44,611 nucleotides of DNA, from positions 1 through 44,611 of the forward strand of contig JAGAQV010000004.1 in the NCBI GenBank assembly GCA_017622555.1, written 5' to 3'. A model generated the notes under the pieces. The model saw nothing but the letters and a program-made list of their open reading frames with translations. It did no database searches and had not been told where the DNA came from. The position numbers were made by a program, and so were the translations under genes. Numbering within the stretch: position 1 is the stretch's first letter; each line of letters starts with the position of its first letter. The stretch is from Clostridia bacterium. Lineage in GTDB: Bacteria; Bacillota; Clostridia; Oscillospirales; Acutalibacteraceae. Below are positions 15,431 through 21,933 of the stretch, in pieces.

Positions 15431-15904
15431 ATGAACAGAATTTTTATTTTTAAAGGTGAATGTGACCCATACGCCTTTTTGCGTAAGACAGCCGCCGAAA
15501 AATGTAATAATACCGAGATTGTAAGGGCTGAAAATGGCAAGCCTTATTTTAAGCATTTGCCCAACCTTTATTTTAACATTTCCCACACCGACGGACTTAC
15601 GGTCATTGCCGTGGGGGACAGTGAGGTTGGTATAGACGTTGAAAAACCACGAAAATTTGATTTTCGTATCACAAGACGTTTTTTAAAAAGTGAAGCTGAC
15701 TATATAACCGCTGCCGACAGCGAAAAGCGTTTTTTTGAGATTTGGACCAAAAAGGAAGCGTTTTTAAAGTATAAGGGCACGGGTATTACAGCCGGACTTG
15801 ATAGCGTTAACGTTTTTGACTGTTACCCCAATATAAAAACATTTTATTTTGAAGATTATATAATTTCTGTTTGTTCTGAAAAGGATTATGAAATAGAAAA
15901 ATGA
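15431..15904 (+). CDS. 4'-phosphopantetheinyl transferase (Sfp/AcpT superfamily)
   Basis: 157-residue enzyme that moves the phosphopantetheine arm of CoA onto carrier proteins. NISHTDG (S51-H52), VGIDVE (D69, E71 binding Mg2+) and the catalytic helix FFEIWTKKEAFLKYKGTGI (W105, K108, E109) are all present. It is shorter than classical Sfp (about 225 residues) because the N-terminal part is reduced. No carrier-protein or synthase genes are nearby, so the target is unknown; it may act as the cell's acyl-carrier-protein synthase or serve a distant pathway. Start at 15431 is the first ATG before the conserved region; no Shine-Dalgarno is visible. Confidence 0.9.
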   Translation: MNRIFIFKGECDPYAFLRKTAAEKCNNTEIVRAENGKPYFKHLPNLYFNISHTDGLTVIAVGDSEVGIDVEKPRKFDFRITRRFLKSEADYITAADSEKRFFEIWTKKEAFLKYKGTGITAGLDSVNVFDCYPNIKTFYFEDYIISVCSEKDYEIEK

Positions 15905-15927
15905 CCTGTTAACACAGGTCATTTTTT
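15898..15927. terminator. Bidirectional intrinsic terminator
   Basis: ATGACCTGT (15901-15909), loop TAAC, ACAGGTCAT (15914-15922), with T run on the plus strand and A run upstream giving T on the minus strand. It overlaps the stop of the transferase gene and ends at the stop of the convergent gene. Confidence 0.9.
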
Positions 15928-16483
15928 ATGCTATAATTTTGTTGTATGTATTTAATTGTTCTTTAAGCTCGTTAAGTCGGCCTTCAAAAACACATTCTAA
16001 ATTTTCGATTTTAGTATAGTCGCTTGGGCGCATTAGCGAAGGGCGGTGTGGAAGCTCAAGAGCATTTGAATTTTCAAGAATTTCACTTACAAACTGCGAG
16101 CAAAAATAATATCTTTTGCGGGTTAAAGGAATACGGCAACCACAAAGCCAAAGTCCTAAAATATTAAAGCGGTAGTAGTCGGCATTTTTAAGCATATGCT
16201 CAACCTCGCCTTTGGCTTTTAAATAGATTTCCTCATCTACTTCAATCTTATAAACCGCGCAAGGAATATGCGGATATTTTTTATAAACGCCATTGTCAAA
16301 CGATTCGTTATTAAGACCGGCCGGTAAGGGTGGAAAGGCTTGAAAACGGGAAAAACTGTAAAGAGGTTGAAGCTTATCCTCAAACGACATTGAAGCGTGG
16401 GTATAATTTGCTTTTGTTACGACACGAATAAATTTTGAAAGGTATGTACCGCTTTTAGTTAGCACAATGTAAATTGTCCGCAT
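15926..16483 (-). CDS. Permuted NlpC/P60-like (YiiX-type) papain-fold protein
   Basis: 185-residue soluble protein. The layout His first, Cys later is that of permuted papain-like enzymes: YTHASMSF puts H29 near the N terminus and YYFCSQFVSEIL puts the candidate nucleophile C128 at the start of a helix. In YiiX/LRAT-like relatives these cleave or transfer amide or thioester bonds on peptides or lipids. There is no signal peptide, so it would act inside the cell. The function is unknown; the superfamily call is by motif only. It converges with the phosphopantetheinyl transferase gene. Confidence 0.7.
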   Translation of the reverse strand: MRTIYIVLTKSGTYLSKFIRVVTKANYTHASMSFEDKLQPLYSFSRFQAFPPLPAGLNNESFDNGVYKKYPHIPCAVYKIEVDEEIYLKAKGEVEHMLKNADYYRFNILGLWLCGCRIPLTRKRYYFCSQFVSEILENSNALELPHRPSLMRPSDYTKIENLECVFEGRLNELKEQLNTYNKIIA

Positions 16484-16530
16484 TTTTTCACTTCCTTTAT
16501 AGCCTTATTCATTATACAAAAGCAAAATAA

Positions 16531-16564
16531 AAAAGGCAAGACTTTTTTAAAAGTCCTGCCTTTT
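16531..16564 (-). terminator. Intrinsic terminator of the P-type ATPase gene
   Basis: On the minus strand AAAAGGCAGGACTTTT pairs (one mismatch) with the complementary arm AAGTCTTGCCTTTT, followed by TTTATT. It lies just past the stop at 16578. Confidence 0.85.
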
Positions 16565-16577
16565 GGTAATTTATGGG

Positions 16578-19265
16578 TTATGTGTTTTTCTTTTTATCTA
16601 TTGCACGCTGAATGGCCTTAATAATTTCAACAATCGGAATTACCGAGAATGCCAATGCAATTGAAATTACATAAGCCTTAAGGTCAAGGTGTGTAAAGTC
16701 AAACATATTTGCAAGCACGGGAATTTCAATAATTGCGGTTGTAAGCGCTAAGGATGCAGCCATTGCGCCGTAAAGCACCCAGTTATGTGATTTCTGCGCA
16801 AATGCCATACCTAAAACCGAGCCACGCTGTGAACGCATATTAAAGGAATGGAAAATTTCACACATTGACATAGTTAAGAAAGCCATTGTCATACCTTCGC
16901 CGCTTGTTACAGGGTGTAAAAGGTCAAGCTTGCCGGTTTCAAGGTATTCGCCAATAAAGAATGCAGCAAGAGTAAGAATGGTAACAAGTGCGCCTTGATA
17001 GAACACGTCAAATGCCATACCGCCTGCAAAAACGCCTTCCTTACTGTCACGGGGCTTGCGCTTCATAATGTTTCTTTCGGGTCTTTCAAGACCGAGGGCT
17101 AAAGCGGGGATAGAGTCGGTTACAAGGTTAATAAAGAGAAGATGAACAGGCTTTAAAATTGTGAAGCCCATAATAGTTGCGGTGAAAATTGAAAGCACTT
17201 CCGAAAGGTTAGAGCCAAGTAGGAACTGAATAGCCTTACGGATGTTATCGTAAATTCTTCTACCTTCTGAAACAGCCGAAACGATGGTGGCAAAGTTATC
17301 GTCAGCAAGTACCATATCGGCAACATTTTTAGTAACGTCAGTACCTGTAATACCCATACCAACACCAATGTCAGCGCTCTTAATAGAAGGTGCGTCGTTA
17401 ACACCGTCGCCTGTCATTGCGGTAATCATACCACGGGCGCGCCAAGCGTTAACAATTCGTGTTTTGTGTTCAGGCTGAACACGTGCATAAACACGGAATT
17501 CAGTTACTCTTTCAGCAAAGTCCTCATCGCTGATTTCATCAAGCTGAGCGCCTGTGATAGCGGCTGATGGGTCTTCAATAATGCCAAGCTGTAGAGCAAT
17601 TGCAACAGCGGTATCCTTGTGGTCACCCGTAATCATAATAGGTGTAATGCCTGCACTGCGGCATTCTTCAATAGCATCCTTAACTTCGGGACGGGCAGGG
17701 TCAATCATACCTGTAAGACCAACGAAAACAAGGTTGTTTTCAAGGGCTTCGGGGGCATAATCGGCAGGGGCTGAGGTATACTTTCTTAGCGCAATTGCAA
17801 GTACACGAAGCGCTTTGTCAGCCATACGCTTGTTGTCAGCTAAAACCGAAGCCTTAATTTCTTCAGTAAAGGGAACAACCTCGCCGTTTATAAGTGCATG
17901 GCTACATTTGTTAAGCACAACGTCGGGTGCACCTTTGGTGTACTGAATAATGCCATCAGCCGTTTCGTGAACGGTGGACATCATTTTACGGCCCGAATCA
18001 AACGGAGCTTCGCCAATACGTGGAGCGGCGGCAACAAGGTCGTTTTTATTAAGACCAAGTGTGTTTGCATAGTTAACTAAAGCCGCCTCGGTAGGCTCGC
18101 CTGTAACAACACCGTCAGCATCAATTTCAGCATCGCAGCAAAGCGCCATAGCCTTTGCAATTAAGGCTTCATCGTCGCCAAAGTGGTCAACAACGGTCAT
18201 TTTGTTTTGGGTTAAAGTACCTGTCTTGTCGGAACAAATAATTTGTGCACAACCGAGTGTTTCAACAGCGGTAAGCTTTCTGATAATGGCGTTCTTTTTA
18301 GACATATTGGTAACGCCGATAGAGAGCACAATGGTAACAACTGCGGCTAAGCCTTCGGGAATTGCGGCAACCGCTAACGATACGGCAACCATAAAGCTTT
18401 CAAGGAAAACACCAAAGGTTAAACCTTCGCCTAAAACTGCGGTAATAACCTGGAAGCCAAGAAGTACAACACAAATACCAAGCACTAAGAAGGTGAGAAT
18501 TTTTGAAAGCTGTGAAAGCTTAATTTGAAGGGGAGTTTGACCTTCTTCAGCTTGAGCAATAGCGTCGGCAATTTTACCCATTTCGGTGTCCATACCGGTA
18601 GCTACAACAACTGCTTTACCACGGCCGTAAACAACGGTAGAGCCCATATAAGCCATATTCTTACGGTCACCAAGGGGAACTTCATCATTTTCGCCGCCGT
18701 TTAGAAGGCCGATAAGCTTATCAACAGGAACAGATTCACCCGTAAGCGCAGCCTCCTCAATTTTCATGCTTGCACATTCAAAAATTCGGCAGTCAGCGGG
18801 AACAGCGTCACCTGCTTCTAAAATAACAATGTCGCCTATAACAAGGTCTTCACTTCTGACAGATACAATTTTTCCGTCGCGAAGCACCTTTGAGGTTGCG
18901 GCGCTCATTTCCTGCAACGCTTCAATTGCGGCTTCGGCCTTGCTTTCCTGCACAACACCCAAAACGGTGTTGATAACAACAACTATCATAATAATAACTG
19001 TGTCGGTCGGGAACACAAAGTGGAAGCTTCCGCCTTCAAACCATTCGGTAATTGCCGAAATAACAGCGGCAATTATAAGAATGATAATCATCGGGTCGGA
19101 AATTTGTTCCAAAACACGCTGGAACATAGTTTTATTTTTGCCTTCGTCAAGCTTGTTTTTGCCGTATTTCTGGAGTCGGGCATTTGCTTCGGATGATGTA
19201 AGACCCTCGGCTGTGCTGCCGATGTGCTTAAAAACATCCTCAATTTTTTGAAGGTAATACTTCAT
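16578..19265 (-). CDS. P2-type cation ATPase, probably Mn2+ (or Ca2+/Mn2+) exporter
   Basis: 895-residue P-type ATPase. TGES is near 178, AAIPEGLAAVV near 303 (M4 metal site; Ala replaces the usual Pro of PEGLP), CSDKTGTLTQNK with the phosphorylated Asp near 345, TGDHKDTA, TGDGVNDAPS, and NLVTDSIPALALGLE in M6. By sequence alone this is the bacterial SERCA/PMCA-like Ca2+ pump group. However, a yybP-ykoY Mn2+ riboswitch precedes the gene, and family members under this RNA (for example lactococcal YoaB and pneumococcal MgtA, from general knowledge) export Mn2+. I therefore favour Mn2+ detoxification. The gene is monocistronic with its own terminator. Confidence 0.9.
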   Translation of the reverse strand: MKYYLQKIEDVFKHIGSTAEGLTSSEANARLQKYGKNKLDEGKNKTMFQRVLEQISDPMIIILIIAAVISAITEWFEGGSFHFVFPTDTVIIMIVVVINTVLGVVQESKAEAAIEALQEMSAATSKVLRDGKIVSVRSEDLVIGDIVILEAGDAVPADCRIFECASMKIEEAALTGESVPVDKLIGLLNGGENDEVPLGDRKNMAYMGSTVVYGRGKAVVVATGMDTEMGKIADAIAQAEEGQTPLQIKLSQLSKILTFLVLGICVVLLGFQVITAVLGEGLTFGVFLESFMVAVSLAVAAIPEGLAAVVTIVLSIGVTNMSKKNAIIRKLTAVETLGCAQIICSDKTGTLTQNKMTVVDHFGDDEALIAKAMALCCDAEIDADGVVTGEPTEAALVNYANTLGLNKNDLVAAAPRIGEAPFDSGRKMMSTVHETADGIIQYTKGAPDVVLNKCSHALINGEVVPFTEEIKASVLADNKRMADKALRVLAIALRKYTSAPADYAPEALENNLVFVGLTGMIDPARPEVKDAIEECRSAGITPIMITGDHKDTAVAIALQLGIIEDPSAAITGAQLDEISDEDFAERVTEFRVYARVQPEHKTRIVNAWRARGMITAMTGDGVNDAPSIKSADIGVGMGITGTDVTKNVADMVLADDNFATIVSAVSEGRRIYDNIRKAIQFLLGSNLSEVLSIFTATIMGFTILKPVHLLFINLVTDSIPALALGLERPERNIMKRKPRDSKEGVFAGGMAFDVFYQGALVTILTLAAFFIGEYLETGKLDLLHPVTSGEGMTMAFLTMSMCEIFHSFNMRSQRGSVLGMAFAQKSHNWVLYGAMAASLALTTAIIEIPVLANMFDFTHLDLKAYVISIALAFSVIPIVEIIKAIQRAIDKKKNT

Positions 19266-19330
19266 TTTCTTACTTTCTCCTTTTTACAATAGTATTTATT
19301 GCGTTGACAAATATATACTTTAATAAAAAA

Positions 19331-19441
19331 ATAAAGACTTATCCGTCAAACACAGATAAGTCTTGTCATTTAATACGAAGCCAGGGAATTCCCACGATGT
19401 TGAACTTCGTAACACAAAAATGTGTCGACTACTCCCTTATA
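19331..19441 (-). promoter_or_regulatory. yybP-ykoY (Mn2+) riboswitch
   Basis: Read leftward from 19441, the leader has AAGGGAGTAG at its 5' side, then GAAGTTCAACATCGTGGGA and TTCCCTGGCTTCG, the two conserved legs of the yybP-ykoY aptamer (compare the known pattern GGGGAGUAG ... UCAAUUCGUG ... CNCCGGC). After it comes a 10-bp hairpin AAGACTTATC / GATAAGTCTT (19334-19364) and a T run, an intrinsic terminator serving as expression platform. Mn2+ binding is expected to prevent termination and switch the ATPase on. Confidence 0.85.
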
Positions 19442-19448
19442 CACTTTT

Positions 19449-19477
19449 ATAATACCATATTTTATTTTGTTTTTCAA
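19449..19477 (-). promoter_or_regulatory. Promoter of the riboswitch-ATPase unit
   Basis: On the minus strand TTGAAA (19472-19477), 17-base spacer, TATTAT (19449-19454). The start near 19442 falls exactly at the 5' edge of the riboswitch. Confidence 0.8.
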
Positions 19478-19523
19478 GTAAAAAAATGTAAATAATCTAT
19501 TAAAAGTGCATTATTTGAAATGA

Positions 19524-19552
19524 CTTGATTTGTGTGACAAATAAAAGTATAA
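19524..19552 (+). promoter_or_regulatory. Promoter of ywlG
   Basis: TTGATT (19524-19529), 17-base spacer, TATAAT (19547-19552). The expected start near 19559 leaves about 13 bases before the GTG start codon. Confidence 0.75.
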
Positions 19553-19571
19553 TGATTTTAAGGTGATCAAT

Positions 19572-20117
19572 GTGAAAAAAACAATTTATAAACAGACCCA
19601 AAGTGTTATAACCGAGCTTTGTGAAAGGGCAAAGCTCGGAAAGGGAAGTATTGTAGTGGTTGGCTGTTCTACCAGTGAGGTGGTGGGATCGACAATTGGC
19701 ACAAATTCGAATTTTGAGGTTGCAGGTCAAATATTTGATGCGCTTAATGATTTTGCAAAAGAAAAAGGTATTTATCTTGCGATACAGTGCTGTGAGCACC
19801 TTAACCGTGCAATAATTATTGAACACGATGCTCTTCCGTTTGCAGAGCGGGTTAACGTTGTACCTCAGCCCAAAGCGGGTGGCTCGCTTGCAACACAGGC
19901 GTATAATAAATTTGAAAATTCCATTGTTATTGAAGAAATCAAGGCAGATGCAGGTATTGATATTGGTTTTACGCTTATAGGTATGCACCTTAAAAACGTT
20001 GCAGTGCCCTTGCGTTTGGAAAACAACAAAATCGGCGAAGCATTAGTTGTCGCTGCAAGAACCCGCCCAAAATTCATCGGCGGCGAAAGAGCGATTTATA
20101 ATGCGGAAATGTTATAA
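19572..20117 (+). CDS. ywlG: UPF0340/YwlG family protein (TIGR01440)
   Basis: 181-residue conserved Firmicute protein of unknown biochemical role. VVVGCSTSEVVGSTIGTNSN, CCEHLNRA and the C-terminal VAVPLRLENNKIGEA..ARTRPKFIGGERA are characteristic of the family. Conserved Cys, His and Glu residues suggest a metal or nucleotide site, but none has been assigned by me. I chose the GTG at 19572, 4 bases after AAGGTGAT; the GTG at 19563 is inside the ribosome site. It is alone, with its own promoter and terminator. Confidence 0.9.
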   Translation: MKKTIYKQTQSVITELCERAKLGKGSIVVVGCSTSEVVGSTIGTNSNFEVAGQIFDALNDFAKEKGIYLAIQCCEHLNRAIIIEHDALPFAERVNVVPQPKAGGSLATQAYNKFENSIVIEEIKADAGIDIGFTLIGMHLKNVAVPLRLENNKIGEALVVAARTRPKFIGGERAIYNAEML

Positions 20118-20123
20118 TAAAGA

Positions 20124-20156
20124 AAAAACCACCAACAATTATGGTTGGTGGTTTTT
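20124..20156. terminator. Bidirectional terminator between ywlG and tRNA-Leu
   Basis: AAAACCACCAAC (20125-20136) pairs with GTTGGTGGTTTT (20144-20155), with T runs on both strands. It ends both ywlG and the leftward tRNA-Leu transcript; the hairpin begins 2 bases from the encoded CCA. Confidence 0.9.
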
Positions 20157-20157
20157 A

Positions 20158-20244
20158 TGGTGCACCTGACAGGAATCGAACCTGCACTTCCGTTAAGAAA
20201 TATGGACCTGAACCATACGCGTCTGCCAGTTCCGCCACAGGTGC
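20158..20244 (-). tRNA. tRNA-Leu (anticodon CAG), CCA encoded
   Basis: The minus strand folds as a class II tRNA: acceptor GCACCTG / CAGGTGC plus A and encoded CCA, D arm GGCGGAACTGGCAGACGC, anticodon stem TATGG/CCATA with loop TTCAGGT (anticodon CAG, reads CUG), long variable arm TTTCTTAACGGAAG, and T arm with GGTTCGATTCC. A second, partial copy of its 5' end lies 168 bp upstream in the transcript. Confidence 0.95.
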
Positions 20245-20390
20245 ATAAATATTAAATTTTCACATCGGTCAGCCGCGTATCGCGTGACTCTTGCGGTGCC
20301 CGACGACTCAAAACTACCGTTTCTCGCTTGTCGACCGCTGCGCCTTTTCGTTTTCGCTGAATCATCCGGAGGATGCGCTCAAACTCAAAG
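20245..20390 (-). other. GC-rich filler between the two tRNA-Leu 5' ends
   Basis: About 145 bp separating the intact tRNA-Leu from the partial copy. It is clearly richer in G+C than its surroundings and contains small palindromes (CGCGTATCGCG, ATCCGGAGGAT). On the minus strand one frame is open across most of it and would encode an Arg/Lys-rich peptide (includes RMIQRKRKGAAVDKR), but without a ribosome site, so I do not call a gene. It would be transcribed together with the tRNA from the promoter at 20437-20465. I do not recognise it. Confidence 0.6.
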
Positions 20391-20420
20391 CTGCCAGTTC
20401 CGCCACAGGTGCATAAATAT
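20391..20420 (-). pseudogene. Truncated duplicate of the 5' end of tRNA-Leu
   Basis: 30 bases identical to 20223-20252: the first 22 nucleotides of tRNA-Leu (acceptor 5' strand and most of the D arm) plus 8 bases of upstream flank. The copy then breaks off into the GC-rich filler, so no anticodon arm or 3' half exists. It cannot make a tRNA. Together with the filler it forms a 168-bp period next to the real gene. Confidence 0.85.
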
Positions 20421-20436
20421 AAAATTTAACTATGAA

Positions 20437-20465
20437 ATTATATCTTAAATGTATACCGTTGTCAA
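20437..20465 (-). promoter_or_regulatory. Strong promoter reading toward tRNA-Leu
   Basis: On the minus strand TTGACA (20460-20465), 17-base spacer, TATAAT (20437-20442), a perfect consensus. The start is expected near 20430, so the transcript begins with the truncated tRNA copy, passes the GC-rich filler and ends with the intact tRNA-Leu. The -35 box lies in a 19-bp inverted repeat. Confidence 0.88.
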
Positions 20466-20498
20466 GTGTTTTAAATGTGAAACACTTGACAACGGTAT
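20453..20498. repeat. Perfect 19-bp inverted repeat overlapping the tRNA promoter
   Basis: ATACCGTTGTCAAGTGTTT (20453-20471) and its exact reverse complement (20480-20498) flank an 8-base loop. No T run follows on either strand, so it is not a standard terminator. Because each arm contains TTGACA in opposite directions, it also places a second -35-like box facing rightward (20487-20492), but without a good -10 there. Confidence 0.9.
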
Positions 20499-20517
20499 GC
20501 TATTTTACTGTTAAAAA

Positions 20518-20631
20518 TTATTCAATTATACCCTTACGTTTTTCACGGGGTAGGTTGAAGCGGAGCACATAATGCTTGGGCAAACCGTTCTTTATATGGA
20601 AGTTTTGCTCACCCTGACTGAGCAACTGCAA
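20518..20631 (-). pseudogene. Short reading frame, possible gene remnant
   Basis: A 37-codon frame from a TTG at 20631 to TAA at 20518 with protein-like composition (GEQNFHIKNGLPKHYVLRF, then a basic tail). No ribosome site or promoter is evident and the frame is closed just upstream by TGA. It could be the 3' end of a degraded gene left between the tRNA region and the pseudouridine synthase. I do not recognise the family. The rest of 20632-20745 is A+T-rich and shows nothing I can name. Confidence 0.25.
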
Positions 20632-20745
20632 TATTCATTAAAAACTTTCTTTGCATTTAAATTTTAAAAATATTTTATCATAAAAGGGGGTGAAAAGTAA
20701 ATGAATATATAACAATTTATCGTTAAATTTGATATTTAGTTTTAC

Positions 20746-20774
20746 TTGAAATAATAAAACAACTATGTTATAAA
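20746..20774 (+). promoter_or_regulatory. Promoter of the pseudouridine synthase gene
   Basis: TTGAAA (20746-20751), 17-base spacer, TATAAA (20769-20774), about 22 bases before the start codon region. Confidence 0.65.
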
Positions 20775-20802
20775 GAATACATAATAAAAAGGCGGTGAAA
20801 AA

Positions 20803-21432
20803 GTGGAAGTTTTATATAGTGACGAGCATATTGTCGTGTGCATAAAGCCTGTTGGTATTTTGTCACAGGCGGACAGCCTTGGTGGTGAAAGTATGATTAC
20901 TTTATTATCAAAAATGTACGGTTGTGAAATTTATCCCCTTCACCGACTTGACAAGGGCGTTTCTGGGGTTATGGTTTATGCAAAAACTAAATTTGCAGCA
21001 GCTAAGCTTTCGCAGGATATTGCCGAGCATCGTTTTAAAAAAGAATATTTAGCAGTTGTTCACGGTGTGCCTGAAAACAGCGGTGAAATGGTTGACCTTT
21101 TGTTTAAGGATAGCCGTAAAAACAAATCCTTTGTGGTTGACCGTAAGCGCAAGGGTGTAAAGGAAGCTTCGCTTCAGTATAAGCTTATTAAAACCGATGG
21201 GCAAAATTCACTTGTGGAGATTTTATTACATACGGGGCGCACGCATCAAATAAGGGTGCAGTTTGCATTTCGCAAAATGTCACTTTTAGGTGATAAAAAG
21301 TATGGCGCCGATGATGAATATAAAAATATTGCCTTGTTTTCGTACCGTATAAGCTTTAATCACCCAAAAACAAATGAGCAGATAACCTTTAAAGCTGATG
21401 AAAGCGAATTTGTAAATACATATATAAAATAA
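20803..21432 (+). CDS. RluA-family RNA pseudouridine synthase
   Basis: 209-residue enzyme that isomerises uridine to pseudouridine in rRNA or tRNA. The catalytic loop HRLDKGVSGVMV puts the nucleophile at D50, and KEYLAVVHG, LLHTGRTHQIRVQ and GDKKYG follow in family order. There is no N-terminal S4 domain, and the protein is short, so it resembles the compact RluA/TruC-like forms; the target site cannot be told. It starts with GTG after AAGGCGGTG. A strong hairpin terminator follows. Confidence 0.92.
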   Translation: MEVLYSDEHIVVCIKPVGILSQADSLGGESMITLLSKMYGCEIYPLHRLDKGVSGVMVYAKTKFAAAKLSQDIAEHRFKKEYLAVVHGVPENSGEMVDLLFKDSRKNKSFVVDRKRKGVKEASLQYKLIKTDGQNSLVEILLHTGRTHQIRVQFAFRKMSLLGDKKYGADDEYKNIALFSYRISFNHPKTNEQITFKADESEFVNTYIK

Positions 21433-21460
21433 AAGCGACGGAATTTTCCGTCGCTTTTTT
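21431..21460. terminator. Bidirectional intrinsic terminator
   Basis: AAAAGCGACGGAA pairs with TTCCGTCGCTTTT with almost no loop and T runs both ways. It separates the convergent pseudouridine synthase and Nudix genes. Confidence 0.9.
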
Positions 21461-21928
21461 CTATACAATTTTCTCACCGTTTAAAACAGCGTTTATAAGT
21501 GTTTCGCCTTCGTACTGAAGCTTAAGTGAAAAAAATGGGGTTTTTTCTTCAATAAGCTTTAAGAAAATTTTATCGCCTTGCCAAAGGGGTAGGGAATAAA
21601 TATCCTCTATTTTCACCCATTCCAAATTACCCTCATCACATTCCTTTAATTCGCCATTAAAATTATTTGCGTAAAACAAATGTATATATTCGGTGGGCCA
21701 TTGGTTTGAAACAAAGGTAAGCAGTCCACGGTATTCGGGATTTATTAGGGTCAGGCCAGTTTCCTCATAAGCTTCACGCAGCATACATTCTTCAGGGCTT
21801 TCCTTATCCTCAAACTTACCGCCAATGCCTATCCATTTATCTTGGTTTAAATCGTTAACCTTTTTAACACGGTGAAGCATTAAATATTTACCGTCTTTTT
21901 CAATATAGCAAAGGGTGGTATTAATCAT
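21461..21928 (-). CDS. Nudix hydrolase (MutT/8-oxo-dGTP diphosphatase-like)
   Basis: 155-residue Nudix protein with a complete Nudix box GX5EX7REUXEEXGU at residues 37-59 (starts GKFEDKE, ends REAYEETGL). The early text CYIEKDGKYLMLHR and later WPTEYIHLFYANNF resemble YtkD/MutX-type 8-oxo-dGTP pyrophosphatases, suggesting sanitation of the nucleotide pool; other Nudix substrates remain possible. Its ATG lies 5 bases after the stop of the LtaS-like gene, so they are co-transcribed. The ribosome site is weak (GAAATGAGTAG), suggesting translational coupling. Confidence 0.88.
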   Translation of the reverse strand: MINTTLCYIEKDGKYLMLHRVKKVNDLNQDKWIGIGGKFEDKESPEECMLREAYEETGLTLINPEYRGLLTFVSNQWPTEYIHLFYANNFNGELKECDEGNLEWVKIEDIYSLPLWQGDKIFLKLIEEKTPFFSLKLQYEGETLINAVLNGEKIV

Positions 21929-21933
21929 TTTAA

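Noticed and set aside
20391-20420. Second tRNA-Leu gene
   Set aside because: Only the 5' 22 nucleotides are present; no anticodon or T arm follows.
20687-20712. Good ribosome site (GGGGGTGA) before the tiny frame ATG AAT ATA TAA
   Set aside because: A three-residue peptide cannot be supported, and it lies upstream of the promoter I assign to the pseudouridine synthase.
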